14,224 bases of DNA from an uncultured Lachnospiraceae bacterium (GCA_946631935.1 CAMPAP010000089.1:1-14224), one strand, 5' to 3'. Counted from the stretch's first letter, positions 8,112 to 14,224 are shown. Notes: generated from the sequence alone by a model not told the origin. Numbers and translations: made by a program.

Positions 8112-8138
8112 AAAGCCACGGCGGATGCCGTGGCTTTT
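8112..8138 (+). terminator. Strong hairpin terminator after the giant gene
   Basis: AAAGCCACGGC (8112-8122), loop GGAT and GCCGTGGCTTT (8127-8137) form a perfect 11-bp stem ending in TTTT. It lies 55 bases after the giant gene's stop. On the opposite strand the stem is followed by a T-rich stretch (TTTCCTTTTT), so it probably works in both directions and could also end transcription of an IS66 element coming from the right. Confidence 0.85.
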
Positions 8139-8149
8139 GCATTCGAAGC

Positions 8150-8170
8150 AGGCGAAGTCAAGCTTCGCCT
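8150..8170. repeat. Inverted repeat at the end of the IS66 remnant
   Basis: AGGCGAAG (8150-8157) and CTTCGCCT (8163-8170) are perfect complements around a 5-base loop. The repeat covers the stop codon of the putative IS66 remnant on the minus strand. No T-run follows on either side, so it is not a clear terminator. It could be chance or part of the element's end structure. Confidence 0.4.
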
Positions 8171-8280
8171 AATACTTCTGCAAGGGTATATGGGTTACCG
8201 GCAGTAAGGCGGCTGAGTGCCTTAAACCAGTTGATCCCATTGCGATAGCAGGTTTCGATATACGTTAGCTTGTGGGAGTG
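8163..8280 (-). pseudogene. C-terminal remnant of an IS66-family transposase
   Basis: The minus strand reads an open segment ending YIETCYRNGINWFKALSRL and then TAGNPYTLAEVLGEA followed by TGA (8165-8163). The pattern I-E-T-x-x-x-N-G-I-x-x-[FY]-x-x-L resembles the short C-terminal element of IS66 transposases (typically L-I-E-T-A-x-x-N-G-L-x-P-x-x-Y-L). An in-frame TGA at 8283-8281 closes the frame upstream and no start codon exists, so only about 39 codons remain. The call is by motif memory and was not searched. It matches in orientation the IS66 element at the left end of the window. Confidence 0.6.
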
Positions 8281-8358
8281 TCAACATATTTATTTAACTA
8301 TCAATCAAGCCAAACTTAGTGCATTTTTCACAAAAATCTCGCGAAATAATGTCTCGTA

Positions 8359-8387
8359 TTGTATATTTTTACCTAATATGATAAGAT
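8359..8387 (+). promoter_or_regulatory. Probable promoter of glgCD
   Basis: TTGTAT (8359-8364), a 17-base spacer and TAAGAT (8382-8387) form an acceptable sigma-A-type promoter 45 bases before the glgC start. The surrounding stretch 8284-8420 is AT-rich. TATGAT (8377-8382) and TATAGT (8387-8392) are alternative -10 boxes with worse spacing. A ribosome site AAGGAG (8420-8425) lies seven bases before the ATG. Confidence 0.45.
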
Positions 8388-8432
8388 ATAGTAGTCTTTT
8401 TATAAGGCAAAAATATTTGAAGGAGACACGTT

Positions 8433-9641
8433 ATGGCTAAGGAAATGGTAGCTATGATCCTCGCCGGCGGGCAGGGATCGAGACTTTATGCTCTTACTGA
8501 CAAGCTTGCAAAGCCTGCAGTACCCTTTGGCGGAAAGTACAGAATCATTGATTTCCCGCTTTCTAACTGTGTTAATTCCGGTATCGACACGGTAGGTATC
8601 CTGACACAGTATCAACCCCTTGTTCTCAATGAATATATCGGACACGGACAGCCCTGGGATCTGGACAGACTCCATGGCGGAGTTCATGTTCTTCCTCCCT
8701 ATCAGCAGGCACAGGGTTCCGACTGGTATAAAGGAACCGCAAATGCCATCTATCAGAATCTCAGTTTCTTAAGAAGATATGATCCCGAGTATGTGATCAT
8801 CCTTTCGGGTGACCAGATCTGCAAGCAGGATTACAATGACTTCCTTGAGTTCCACAAAGCAAAGGGAGCCGATTTTTCCGTTGCGGTCATGGAAGTACCC
8901 TGGGACGAGGCAAGCCGTTTCGGACTCATGGTCACGGATGCCGATGACAGGATAGGCGAATTCCAGGAAAAACCCAAGGAGCCCAAGAGTAATCTTGCTT
9001 CCATGGGTATCTATATTTTCAATTTTGATGTTCTTGAAAAATATCTTGAAGAGGATGAGGCAAATCCCGATTCTTCAAATGACTTCGGAAATGATATTCT
9101 TCCCGCACTTCTCCGTGACGGAAAGAATATGTACGCATATCGTTTCAACGGCTACTGGAAGGATGTAGGTACCATATCATCTCTCTGGGAAGCAAACATG
9201 GAGGTTCTCAATCCCGAAAGCAGCGGAATCAATCTTTTTGATGATGACTGGAAGATCTATTCAAGATCATCCGGCAAGGCTGCGCAGTATATCGCCGATG
9301 GAGCGGTTGTTGAAGATTCAATGCTGACTAACGGATGCCGTATCTTCGGAACTGTAAGACATTCCATCCTCTTTGCGGGTGTTGAGGTCGAGGAAGGTGC
9401 CGTTGTTGAAGATGCAGTGGTAATGGGAAATGTTAAGATTTCCTCAGGAGCAAAGGTATGCCACTGTATCGTTGCAGAGAATGCAGAGATCGGTGAAAGT
9501 GCAGTGATCGGTGAAAAGCCCGCACCCGGTAACGAGAAGAATGTTGCAACCGTGGGACCCGGCGTTAAGGTAGGAGCACGCGCTGTGGTCAGTGGTAACG
9601 CAATGGTCAAGGAAGATATCGAGGAGGGCGGAAAATGCTGA
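8433..9641 (+). CDS. glgC: Glucose-1-phosphate adenylyltransferase, catalytic subunit GlgC
   Basis: This enzyme makes ADP-glucose from ATP and glucose-1-phosphate, the committed step of bacterial glycogen synthesis, in the cytoplasm. The 402 residues are full length for the family. The nucleotidyltransferase domain comes first, with the nucleotide loop AGGQGSRL (11-18), AKPAVPFGGKYRIIDF (26-41), GTANAIYQN (101-109), the catalytic aspartate at D127 in SGDQI, and the sugar-phosphate motif EKP (179-181). A left-handed beta-helix of hexapeptide-like repeats follows from about residue 285 to 395. The usual GDH-I-Y motif reads GDQIC here, replacing the common His; the aspartate is kept. An AAGGAG site at 8420-8425 supports the start. 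The gene overlaps glgD by seven bases, implying coupled expression and a mixed GlgC/GlgD complex. Confidence 0.97.
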   Translation: MAKEMVAMILAGGQGSRLYALTDKLAKPAVPFGGKYRIIDFPLSNCVNSGIDTVGILTQYQPLVLNEYIGHGQPWDLDRLHGGVHVLPPYQQAQGSDWYKGTANAIYQNLSFLRRYDPEYVIILSGDQICKQDYNDFLEFHKAKGADFSVAVMEVPWDEASRFGLMVTDADDRIGEFQEKPKEPKSNLASMGIYIFNFDVLEKYLEEDEANPDSSNDFGNDILPALLRDGKNMYAYRFNGYWKDVGTISSLWEANMEVLNPESSGINLFDDDWKIYSRSSGKAAQYIADGAVVEDSMLTNGCRIFGTVRHSILFAGVEVEEGAVVEDAVVMGNVKISSGAKVCHCIVAENAEIGESAVIGEKPAPGNEKNVATVGPGVKVGARAVVSGNAMVKEDIEEGGKC

Positions 9642-10783
9642 CAAATAAACATGATGCGATCGCAATAGTTTTTGCGAACAGCTATGATAATGAGGTTCCC
9701 CCACTTGTAAACGAACGTCTGATGGCATCCATACCCTTTGCCGGAAGATACAGACTTATCGATTTCACACTTTCGTCTCTTGTCAACTGTGGAATAGATA
9801 ATGTTTCAATCATCGTTAAAAAGAATTACAGATCTTTAATGAGGCATCTCGGAAGCGGCAGACCCTGGGACCTTGTAAGGAAAAACGGCGGACTCAACAT
9901 AGTTCCTCCCTTTGCTGAAAAAGGTGTCAAGGTTTACAACGGACGTGTAGAGGCTGTTGCCAGCATTGTCGAATTTCTCAAGACATGTAAGGAACAGTAT
10001 GTTGTAATGACCGATTCCAACATTGCATGTAATTTTGATTATTCCGACATGATCAGAGCACATCAGGAGAACGGTGCGGATGTTACCATCGCATATAAAA
10101 ATGAGCCTATCCCTTACGGCTTTTTGAATCTCCAGACTACACAGTCAAGTGATCTTTATTACACTCTCGATCTTGACGGAGATAAGGTAACAGCCATCAA
10201 TACCAACTCAAAAGAGTACGGTCCCCAGAATCTTTCCATGAACCTCTATCTGACAGAGAGAGAAAAGCTCATCGCCCAGATTGAAAAGGCATATGCACAG
10301 GGTCATGTTTTCTACGAAAGAGATGTTCTTGCACCCATGATCGGAACAGCCAAGATCTGCGGATATGAATTCAAGGGCTACTCTGCAAGGATCACGGATA
10401 TGGTGAGCTACTTTGACGAGAACATGAAGCTTCTTGATCCCGATAATCTGAAGGCACTTTTTGACGGATTCGATGTATATACCACAGTAAGGGATGATAA
10501 CCCTGCAAGATATATCGCAGGATCCAAGGTTTCCAATTCCCTTATAGCAGACGGCTGCGTCATCGAAGGCGAAGTTGATAACTGCATCCTCTTCAGAGGC
10601 GTTAAGGTAGGAAAGGGAACGATCCTTAAGAATTGTATCTTAATGCAGGATTCCGTTATCGCTTCCAACTGTGATATCGAGTACACCATTATGGATAAGG
10701 AAGTATCCATTGCATCCGGCAAGTCCGTTAAGGGTGAGAAAACCTTCCCTGTATTCGTTCCCGCATTCAAGAAGATCCTGTAA
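9635..10783 (+). CDS. glgD: GlgD, non-catalytic/regulatory partner of ADP-glucose pyrophosphorylase
   Basis: GlgD is the second subunit type found beside GlgC in many Firmicutes. It forms a hetero-oligomer and raises or modulates GlgC activity in glycogen synthesis. The 382-residue protein aligns with GlgC over its whole length: PFAGRYRLIDF (34-44), GSGRPWDL (73-80), NGGLNIVPPF (84-93) and a C-terminal beta-helix from about residue 295 to 365. The GlgC nucleotide loop GGxGxRL is absent, with the region reading FANSYDNEVPPL (13-24). The GDH-type catalytic motif is replaced by TDSNIACNFDY (126-136). Loss of both motifs fits a regulatory subunit. The start lies inside the end of glgC (ATGCTGA), so it is probably translated by re-initiation. 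Confidence 0.95.
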   Translation: MLTNKHDAIAIVFANSYDNEVPPLVNERLMASIPFAGRYRLIDFTLSSLVNCGIDNVSIIVKKNYRSLMRHLGSGRPWDLVRKNGGLNIVPPFAEKGVKVYNGRVEAVASIVEFLKTCKEQYVVMTDSNIACNFDYSDMIRAHQENGADVTIAYKNEPIPYGFLNLQTTQSSDLYYTLDLDGDKVTAINTNSKEYGPQNLSMNLYLTEREKLIAQIEKAYAQGHVFYERDVLAPMIGTAKICGYEFKGYSARITDMVSYFDENMKLLDPDNLKALFDGFDVYTTVRDDNPARYIAGSKVSNSLIADGCVIEGEVDNCILFRGVKVGKGTILKNCILMQDSVIASNCDIEYTIMDKEVSIASGKSVKGEKTFPVFVPAFKKIL

Positions 10784-10807
10784 GCAGGAATGCTTGATTA
10801 TACTGAC

Positions 10808-10832
10808 AGGCCTTCCCATACAGGGGAGGCCT
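10808..10832 (+). terminator. Hairpin between glgD and the sirtuin gene
   Basis: AGGCCTTCCC (10808-10817) and GGGGAGGCCT (10823-10832) form a 10-bp stem with one G-U pair and a 5-base loop, 25 bases after the glgD stop. Only a weak T-rich tract (TTAGTTATTT) follows. It probably acts as a partial terminator, leaving some read-through into the downstream gene, which has no obvious promoter of its own in the 74-base gap. Confidence 0.55.
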
Positions 10833-10856
10833 TAGTTATTTAAAAAGGAGGCTGAT

Positions 10857-11612
10857 ATGTCTGATAATGATTGCTCAAAAGAGATACTTGAATTTCAGGA
10901 GATAATCGACAAATATGACAATATTGTCTTTTTTGGCGGAGCAGGTGTTTCGACCGAAAGCGGCATACCTGATTTCAGAAGTGTGGACGGTCTTTATAAT
11001 CAGAAATATGATTATCCTCCGGAGACCATTCTTTCCCATACTTTCTATGTAAAAAAACCTAAAGAATTCTTCCGTTTCTACAGGGACAAGCTGATCATTA
11101 AAGGTGTGGAGCCAAATGCCGCTCACAGAAAACTTGCGGAGCTGGAAAAAGCAGGTAAGCTGAAGGCAGTAATAACACAGAATATCGACGGTCTCCATCA
11201 GGCTGCCGGAAGCAAAGAGGTTTTGGAACTTCACGGATCCACTCTGAGGAATTACTGCCTCGGATGCGGAGAGTCCTATGACATAGACTATGTGGCGGAC
11301 CCTTCAAACGATTCGGATGAAGGTTTTCCAGTATGTAAAAAATGCGGCGGAGCCATAAAGCCGGATGTGGTCCTCTATGAAGAAGGACTTGATATGAATA
11401 CCATGCAGAAGTCGGTTCACTATATTTCGAATGCACAGGTTCTTATAATAGGAGGAACCTCGCTTGCTGTATATCCTGCGGCGGGACTTATAGATTATTT
11501 TAAGGGTGATAAGCTTGTTGTCATAAATATGGCACCCACCTCAAGAGATGCCCAGGCAGACCTTGTCATCCCCGAAAGGATAGGCAAGGTCTTTGATGCC
11601 ATAAAGGTATGA
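10857..11612 (+). CDS. Sirtuin (Sir2/CobB-type) NAD-dependent protein deacylase
   Basis: The 251-residue protein has all main sirtuin motifs. These are GAGVSTESGIPDFR for NAD binding (28-41), TQNIDGLH (107-114), the catalytic His126 in LHGS, a zinc site with Cys134, Cys137, Cys160 and Cys163, GGTSLAVYPAAG (199-210) and a ribose-binding VINM (222-225). Sirtuins remove acetyl or other acyl groups from lysines using NAD, making nicotinamide and O-acyl-ADP-ribose. The overall pattern resembles the bacterial class U type (Thermotoga Sir2-like), including FYRDKL near 74-79. The AAGGAGG site at 10845-10851 supports the start. The gene lies behind glgCD and may be partly co-transcribed. Whether glycogen enzymes are its substrates is unknown. 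It ends 3 bases from the convergent DUF4173 gene. Confidence 0.95.
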   Translation: MSDNDCSKEILEFQEIIDKYDNIVFFGGAGVSTESGIPDFRSVDGLYNQKYDYPPETILSHTFYVKKPKEFFRFYRDKLIIKGVEPNAAHRKLAELEKAGKLKAVITQNIDGLHQAAGSKEVLELHGSTLRNYCLGCGESYDIDYVADPSNDSDEGFPVCKKCGGAIKPDVVLYEEGLDMNTMQKSVHYISNAQVLIIGGTSLAVYPAAGLIDYFKGDKLVVINMAPTSRDAQADLVIPERIGKVFDAIKV

Positions 11613-11615
11613 TCA

Positions 11616-13157
11616 TTACTTTGAACTCTTCATCAGGGTCATCGCTTTGTCTTCCATGAAATTAAATTCCCTGAATTTTTCAATCAGATTTTTGTTCTCG
11701 TAATCCTGAAGACGGTATTTTTCATATGTACAATATTCGTTCCAGCACCTTCCGTCTTCCATGAGTACCTGCGCAGCATCGGGATAGGTGTCGTGGATCA
11801 GGAATTCCCTTGGCAGTTTTTCCAGGGTAAGATCGTATGCTGCGATCCATGTGTCTGGAAGCGAGTAGGCAAACATCAGATACCATACTGTGACAAAAAC
11901 GGTAATGATCCTGAAGAAGGGGATTCCCTCTTTAAAGATCCCTGCCGTAAGGAGAAGGGTCCAGACAGTGAGAACCACCAGAAGCCACAGAACATAAACT
12001 CTCAGATGTGTAAGTCCGTATACCTGTACATAAAGGAACATTCTGAGGGCGGATGATGCGATCATTACAAGAGTACACATGTTGATGATGACCAGAAGGG
12101 CGCGGAGTACTTTGTTATAGGCAAAATGCTTTTTGCAAAATGACACGAGTATCAGGTTTAAGATGGTCACCGCAAGGAGCTGGTAGAAACCTTCGTGTGC
12201 GTACTCTGCATAGGTATATCCTTTGGGAAGTTCCATTTTTCCCACAAGGTATACGAACTGAATGCCGCTGAAGAAAATGTAGACAAGTGCGATCAGGGAG
12301 TTGAAGGTTATTGCAACAACAGCATCGAATCTTTTTCCTTCCTTCATGGGTTTAAATGTCTGGGCCGGAAGGATCGCCATCCATGTGTAGATGGCGATGA
12401 TGGTGATCAGGAATTTTACCGGGATAAAGAAGAAATCTTGCAAATGCTGAGGAAACTTGATGGATTCAAGTATATCGGAAAGCATATCCCCGAATATAAG
12501 GTCAGCAGTTCCCAAAAGAGTAAGGATCACAATGAGAAGGGGTACTGCAATGATCAGTCCAAGTATCACGCTTCTTGCTGTTTTTTTGGCAGGGCTTTCT
12601 ATTCCTTCCTCTGCTTTTTTTGTAAGGGAAAAATCAGAGAAGAGTTTGTCTATGTGTTCTAAAGGAATGATAAATACCCTTCCGATATTCAGAAGCTGTT
12701 CGGTTATATCTTTGGCTTCAACGTTACAATATATTTTGAGGAGAAGACATATTGTAAGCAGCAGAATGCCGGCTCCGTCTCCCCACTGGAGGTCCTTTGA
12801 TGCGGTTATTGATTTTGACACCGACAAAAGGATCAGGGAAATGCAATAGAAAAGTTTTATGTCGAGTTTTCCTTCGATGTTTCTGATCAGGCTTTTTCCC
12901 ATACTTTTACAGTCCCACGCTAAAATGCCCAGCATTGAGATCATGAATACCGGGTAGCATATGGATGCACGGTTTTTATAAAGCAGGATTATGGTCAGAA
13001 GTGAAATGAGAAATGCTTTTACATAAGCCCTCTTGTATCTGAAAACTTCGATCCTGTTTATAAGTGAAACATTGCTTGCCGGCATGGGGTTATTGCCCGG
13101 CATGGCATTATTTTGAATATTATTATTTGCATTATTGTTTATATTATTGTTTTCCAT
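11616..13157 (-). CDS. DUF4173-family polytopic membrane protein
   Basis: The 513-residue membrane protein has an unusual Asn-rich, low-complexity N-terminus (residues 1-29). About 10-11 membrane segments follow, at roughly 45-60, 66-82, 101-117, 128-142, 196-217, 244-263, 280-306, 322-342, 350-372, 384-405 and 413-432. The C-terminal tail (about 434-513) is soluble and charged. Conserved-looking stretches YAHEGFYQLL (319-328) and YGLTHLRVYVLWLL (380-393) match the DUF4173 pattern as I remember it. No enzymatic activity is established for the family. It is the last gene of the operon, three bases after the regulator's stop, with AAGGGA as ribosome site. Such proteins often sit beside small XRE regulators and DUF2975 proteins. 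A role in membrane or envelope adaptation is only inferred. Confidence 0.85.
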   Translation of the reverse strand: MENNNINNNANNNIQNNAMPGNNPMPASNVSLINRIEVFRYKRAYVKAFLISLLTIILLYKNRASICYPVFMISMLGILAWDCKSMGKSLIRNIEGKLDIKLFYCISLILLSVSKSITASKDLQWGDGAGILLLTICLLLKIYCNVEAKDITEQLLNIGRVFIIPLEHIDKLFSDFSLTKKAEEGIESPAKKTARSVILGLIIAVPLLIVILTLLGTADLIFGDMLSDILESIKFPQHLQDFFFIPVKFLITIIAIYTWMAILPAQTFKPMKEGKRFDAVVAITFNSLIALVYIFFSGIQFVYLVGKMELPKGYTYAEYAHEGFYQLLAVTILNLILVSFCKKHFAYNKVLRALLVIINMCTLVMIASSALRMFLYVQVYGLTHLRVYVLWLLVVLTVWTLLLTAGIFKEGIPFFRIITVFVTVWYLMFAYSLPDTWIAAYDLTLEKLPREFLIHDTYPDAAQVLMEDGRCWNEYCTYEKYRLQDYENKNLIEKFREFNFMEDKAMTLMKSSK

Positions 13158-13160
13158 CTT

Positions 13161-13373
13161 TTATCCCTTCTTGTATTCCAGCAGGTCTCCCGGCTGGCAA
13201 TCAAGTGCTTCGCACAGTTTACAGAGTGTTGATACTTTTATGGCCTTTGCCTTTCCGTTTTTCAGGATCGACATGTTAGCGAGGGTTATCCCGACTTTGT
13301 CGGCAAGATCGGTGACACTCATTTTCCGTTTTGCAAGCATGATATCAATATTGAATATGATCTTATCTTCCAT
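13161..13373 (-). CDS. YozG-like small XRE-family transcriptional regulator
   Basis: This is a 70-residue single-domain helix-turn-helix protein. It has the helix-turn-helix region MSVTDLADKVGITLANMSIL (residues 18-37), then KNGKAKAIKVSTLCKLCEAL and the ending LDCQPGDLLEY, typical of small Cro/C1-type regulators in the YozG group. I chose the ATG at 13373-13371. An upstream GTG at 13385 overlaps the ribosome site and a second GTG is only two bases from it. The AGGAGG site at 13385-13390 is 11 bases before the ATG, slightly long. It is the middle gene of the operon, behind the DUF2975 gene that usually accompanies this regulator, and ends three bases before the DUF4173 gene. It probably binds the palindrome upstream of the operon and controls its own expression. 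Confidence 0.93.
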   Translation of the reverse strand: MEDKIIFNIDIMLAKRKMSVTDLADKVGITLANMSILKNGKAKAIKVSTLCKLCEALDCQPGDLLEYKKG

Positions 13374-13384
13374 ATATGTCACCA

Positions 13385-13391
13385 CCTCCTA
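13385..13391 (-). promoter_or_regulatory. Ribosome binding site merged with the upstream stop codon
   Basis: On the minus strand TAGGAGG contains both the TAG stop of the DUF2975 gene (13391-13389) and the AGGAGG site for the regulator gene (13390-13385). Ribosomes ending the first gene would be placed on the start region of the second, which suggests coupled translation. This also argues against the GTG at 13385 as start. Confidence 0.7.
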
Positions 13392-13868
13392 TATAGTAAG
13401 ATCATTTTCTTCTTTGATCCCGGCAGCGTTGTTTACCAGGTGTGAGAGCGCGGCGCATGCCACGGATATGGCAACTCCCACAAAGACCACCAGGATGCTG
13501 CCCAGCAGGATACCGGGGTGATTCATTCCCAGGAAGAAATATATGATGTTTCCTACCATAAAAAACACGGTATCAAAAAGCGTGAGATAGGCCATTTTTT
13601 TCAGATGCATCGAATTCTCCATGCAGAAGGAATTGTCATTGTCGATATTGAGTGTGATCTTCCAGGCATAGTACAGAAATATGTAGCAGGGGATTCCTGT
13701 GAGCAGTATAAAGACCAGCCAGGGAACGAACATATATCCGAACTCGGGGTATGATTCAACAAATCCCAGCCCGATATTTGGGATCAATCCTCCATAGAAA
13801 ATGAATCCGCATACCGCAAATCCTATGAGTATTCCCTGTATCCACTTAACAAGGCTTTTTTGTGACAT
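13389..13868 (-). CDS. DUF2975-family membrane protein (YoaS-like)
   Basis: The 159-residue protein has four predicted membrane segments (about 7-30, 47-70, 91-113 and 119-145). A loop reads IDNDNSFCMENSMHLKKM (75-92), and the short cytoplasmic tail ends KEENDLTI (152-159). The N-S-F-x-x-x-N loop and the K-E-E-N-D-L-T-[IV] ending are the features I associate with DUF2975. The family is commonly encoded directly before a YozG-like regulator, as here, and is suspected to work with it as a membrane sensor or regulator partner; its biochemical function is not established. The AAAGGAG site six bases before ATG 13868 supports the start. It is the first gene of the three-gene operon and has its own promoter at 13933-13961. 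Confidence 0.92.
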   Translation of the reverse strand: MSQKSLVKWIQGILIGFAVCGFIFYGGLIPNIGLGFVESYPEFGYMFVPWLVFILLTGIPCYIFLYYAWKITLNIDNDNSFCMENSMHLKKMAYLTLFDTVFFMVGNIIYFFLGMNHPGILLGSILVVFVGVAISVACAALSHLVNNAAGIKEENDLTI

Positions 13869-13884
13869 TTTGTTCTCCTTTCAT

Positions 13885-13916
13885 CCGGCATCATTTTTCC
13901 TGTAACTATGCGCCGG
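13885..13916 (-). promoter_or_regulatory. Possible leader hairpin of the DUF2975 operon
   Basis: On the minus strand CCGGC (13916-13912) can pair with GCCGG (13889-13885), extended by AT/AT past a bulged base. This leaves a loop of about 16 bases, in the 5' leader 17-48 bases before the start codon. The stem is short and may simply be chance. Confidence 0.3.
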
Positions 13917-13932
13917 GACCTCTTATGAGGAG

Positions 13933-13961
13933 AATATAATACTCTTATTATCGTTTGTCAA
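13933..13961 (-). promoter_or_regulatory. Promoter of the DUF2975-regulator-DUF4173 operon
   Basis: On the minus strand a perfect -35 TTGACA (13961-13956) is followed, after exactly 17 bases, by TATATT (13938-13933). Transcription would start near 13926, about 58 bases before the first ATG. This is close to the sigma-A consensus and would be strong if not repressed. One operator half-site lies in its spacer. Confidence 0.8.
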
Positions 13962-13985
13962 GCAAAAATTATCGTACTACGATAA
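13948..13985. promoter_or_regulatory. Likely operator: 17-bp palindrome plus an extra half-site
   Basis: TTATCGTA-C-TACGATAA (13969-13985) is a perfect palindrome with 8-base arms and one central base, lying just upstream of the -35 box. The same TTATCGT sequence recurs in direct orientation at 13948-13954, inside the promoter spacer, exactly 21 bp or two helix turns away. This suggests cooperative binding on one DNA face. The small XRE regulator encoded by the operon is the natural candidate ligand, by inference. Confidence 0.65.
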
Positions 13986-14133
13986 ATTAATATTGAAGTA
14001 CAGCAAAACCATACCGATTCACAATAAGTAAATACTGCGTTAAGCTTTTGCTGACGCCTTTGTTTCGCTTTGCTGCGTTTTGCAATATATAAATCTTATA
14101 TGTAAGAATATGTAAGAAAAGTGAAAATATTGC
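13986..14133. other. Intergenic stretch without recognisable feature
   Basis: Between the operator of the minus-strand operon and the promoter near the right edge I see no reading frame, repeat or convincing hairpin on either strand. It is AT-rich with one CT/TG-rich patch near 14040-14085. Confidence 0.6.
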
Positions 14134-14162
14134 TTGATTTAGGATTTTCATCATGTTATATT
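14134..14162 (+). promoter_or_regulatory. Promoter for a gene beyond the right edge, extended -10 type
   Basis: TTGATT (14134-14139), a 17-base spacer and TATATT (14157-14162) with TG at 14154-14155 form an extended -10 promoter pointing out of the window. Transcription would begin near 14169. The window ends in AAAAGGAG (14217-14224), a ribosome site whose start codon must lie a few bases outside. Confidence 0.65.
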
Positions 14163-14165
14163 GAA

Positions 14166-14224
14166 GGTCCGTGATATATTTTCCTTGCTCGCTTTTTAGG
14201 AAGTGGGCCAGAGACCAAAAGGAG
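14166..14224 (+). promoter_or_regulatory. Possibly structured 5' leader and ribosome site of the next gene
   Basis: GGTCC (14166-14170) can pair with GGGCC (14205-14209) with one G-U, enclosing a second stem TTCCT/AGGAA (14181-14185 with 14198-14202). GGTC can alternatively pair with GACC (14213-14216) next to the ribosome site. Alternative pairings near a ribosome site could mean regulation, such as ribosomal-protein autoregulation, but the downstream gene is not visible and the stems are short. Confidence 0.35.

Noticed and set aside
8222..8287. 21-codon minus-strand ORF starting at ATG 8287-8285
   Set aside because: It runs out of frame across the IS66 remnant, is very short and has no ribosome site.
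13374..13385. Upstream GTG starts for the small regulator (up to 74 residues)
   Set aside because: The first GTG overlaps the AGGAGG ribosome site and the second is two bases from it; the ATG at 13373 gives the usual family N-terminus.

Overview
The window looks like a chromosomal segment of a low-to-mid GC Firmicute, most likely a gut or rumen Lachnospiraceae (Butyrivibrio-like). The evidence is the paired glgC/glgD genes, the strong AGGAGG-type ribosome binding sites, the DUF2975/YozG-type regulator/DUF4173 cluster and the IS66 type. This placement is inferred from gene content, because there is no rRNA gene or other phylogenetic marker in the window.

Region 1 (1-1261, minus strand) is the front of an IS66-family insertion sequence. 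It has a transposase that runs off the left edge and a small accessory reading frame overlapping it by one base. Region 2 (about 1250-8140, plus strand) is an accessory unit. A good extended -10 promoter sits at the edge of the IS66 coding frames, followed by an inverted repeat in the leader, a 54-codon gene, a giant gene for a 2185-residue protein one base later, and a strong hairpin terminator. The giant protein has no signal peptide, membrane segment or family I recognise. It carries a diverged repeat of about 100-125 residues with two conserved motifs: a Gly-Trp motif at the start and an R-T-x-x-Q-x-x-A motif about 70-85 residues later. Just beyond it (8163-8280, minus) lies what looks like the C-terminal remnant of a second IS66 transposase, so the unit is bracketed by IS66 sequence in the same orientation.

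Region 3 (8359-11612, plus) is core metabolism. glgC and glgD overlap and encode the two subunit types of ADP-glucose pyrophosphorylase for glycogen synthesis. After a hairpin comes a sirtuin-type NAD-dependent protein deacylase.

Region 4 (11616-13961, minus) is a compact three-gene operon converging on the sirtuin gene with a 3-base gap. In transcription order it encodes a DUF2975 membrane protein, a small YozG-like XRE regulator and a large DUF4173 membrane protein. Its promoter (TTGACA-17-TATATT) is flanked and overlapped by a 17-bp palindrome plus one extra half-site, which together make a likely operator for the regulator. Region 5 (13986-14224) has no gene. It holds a second extended -10 promoter, a possibly structured leader and a ribosome binding site for a gene starting just past the right edge.

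The least explained part is the IS66-bracketed giant repeat protein with its small upstream partner.
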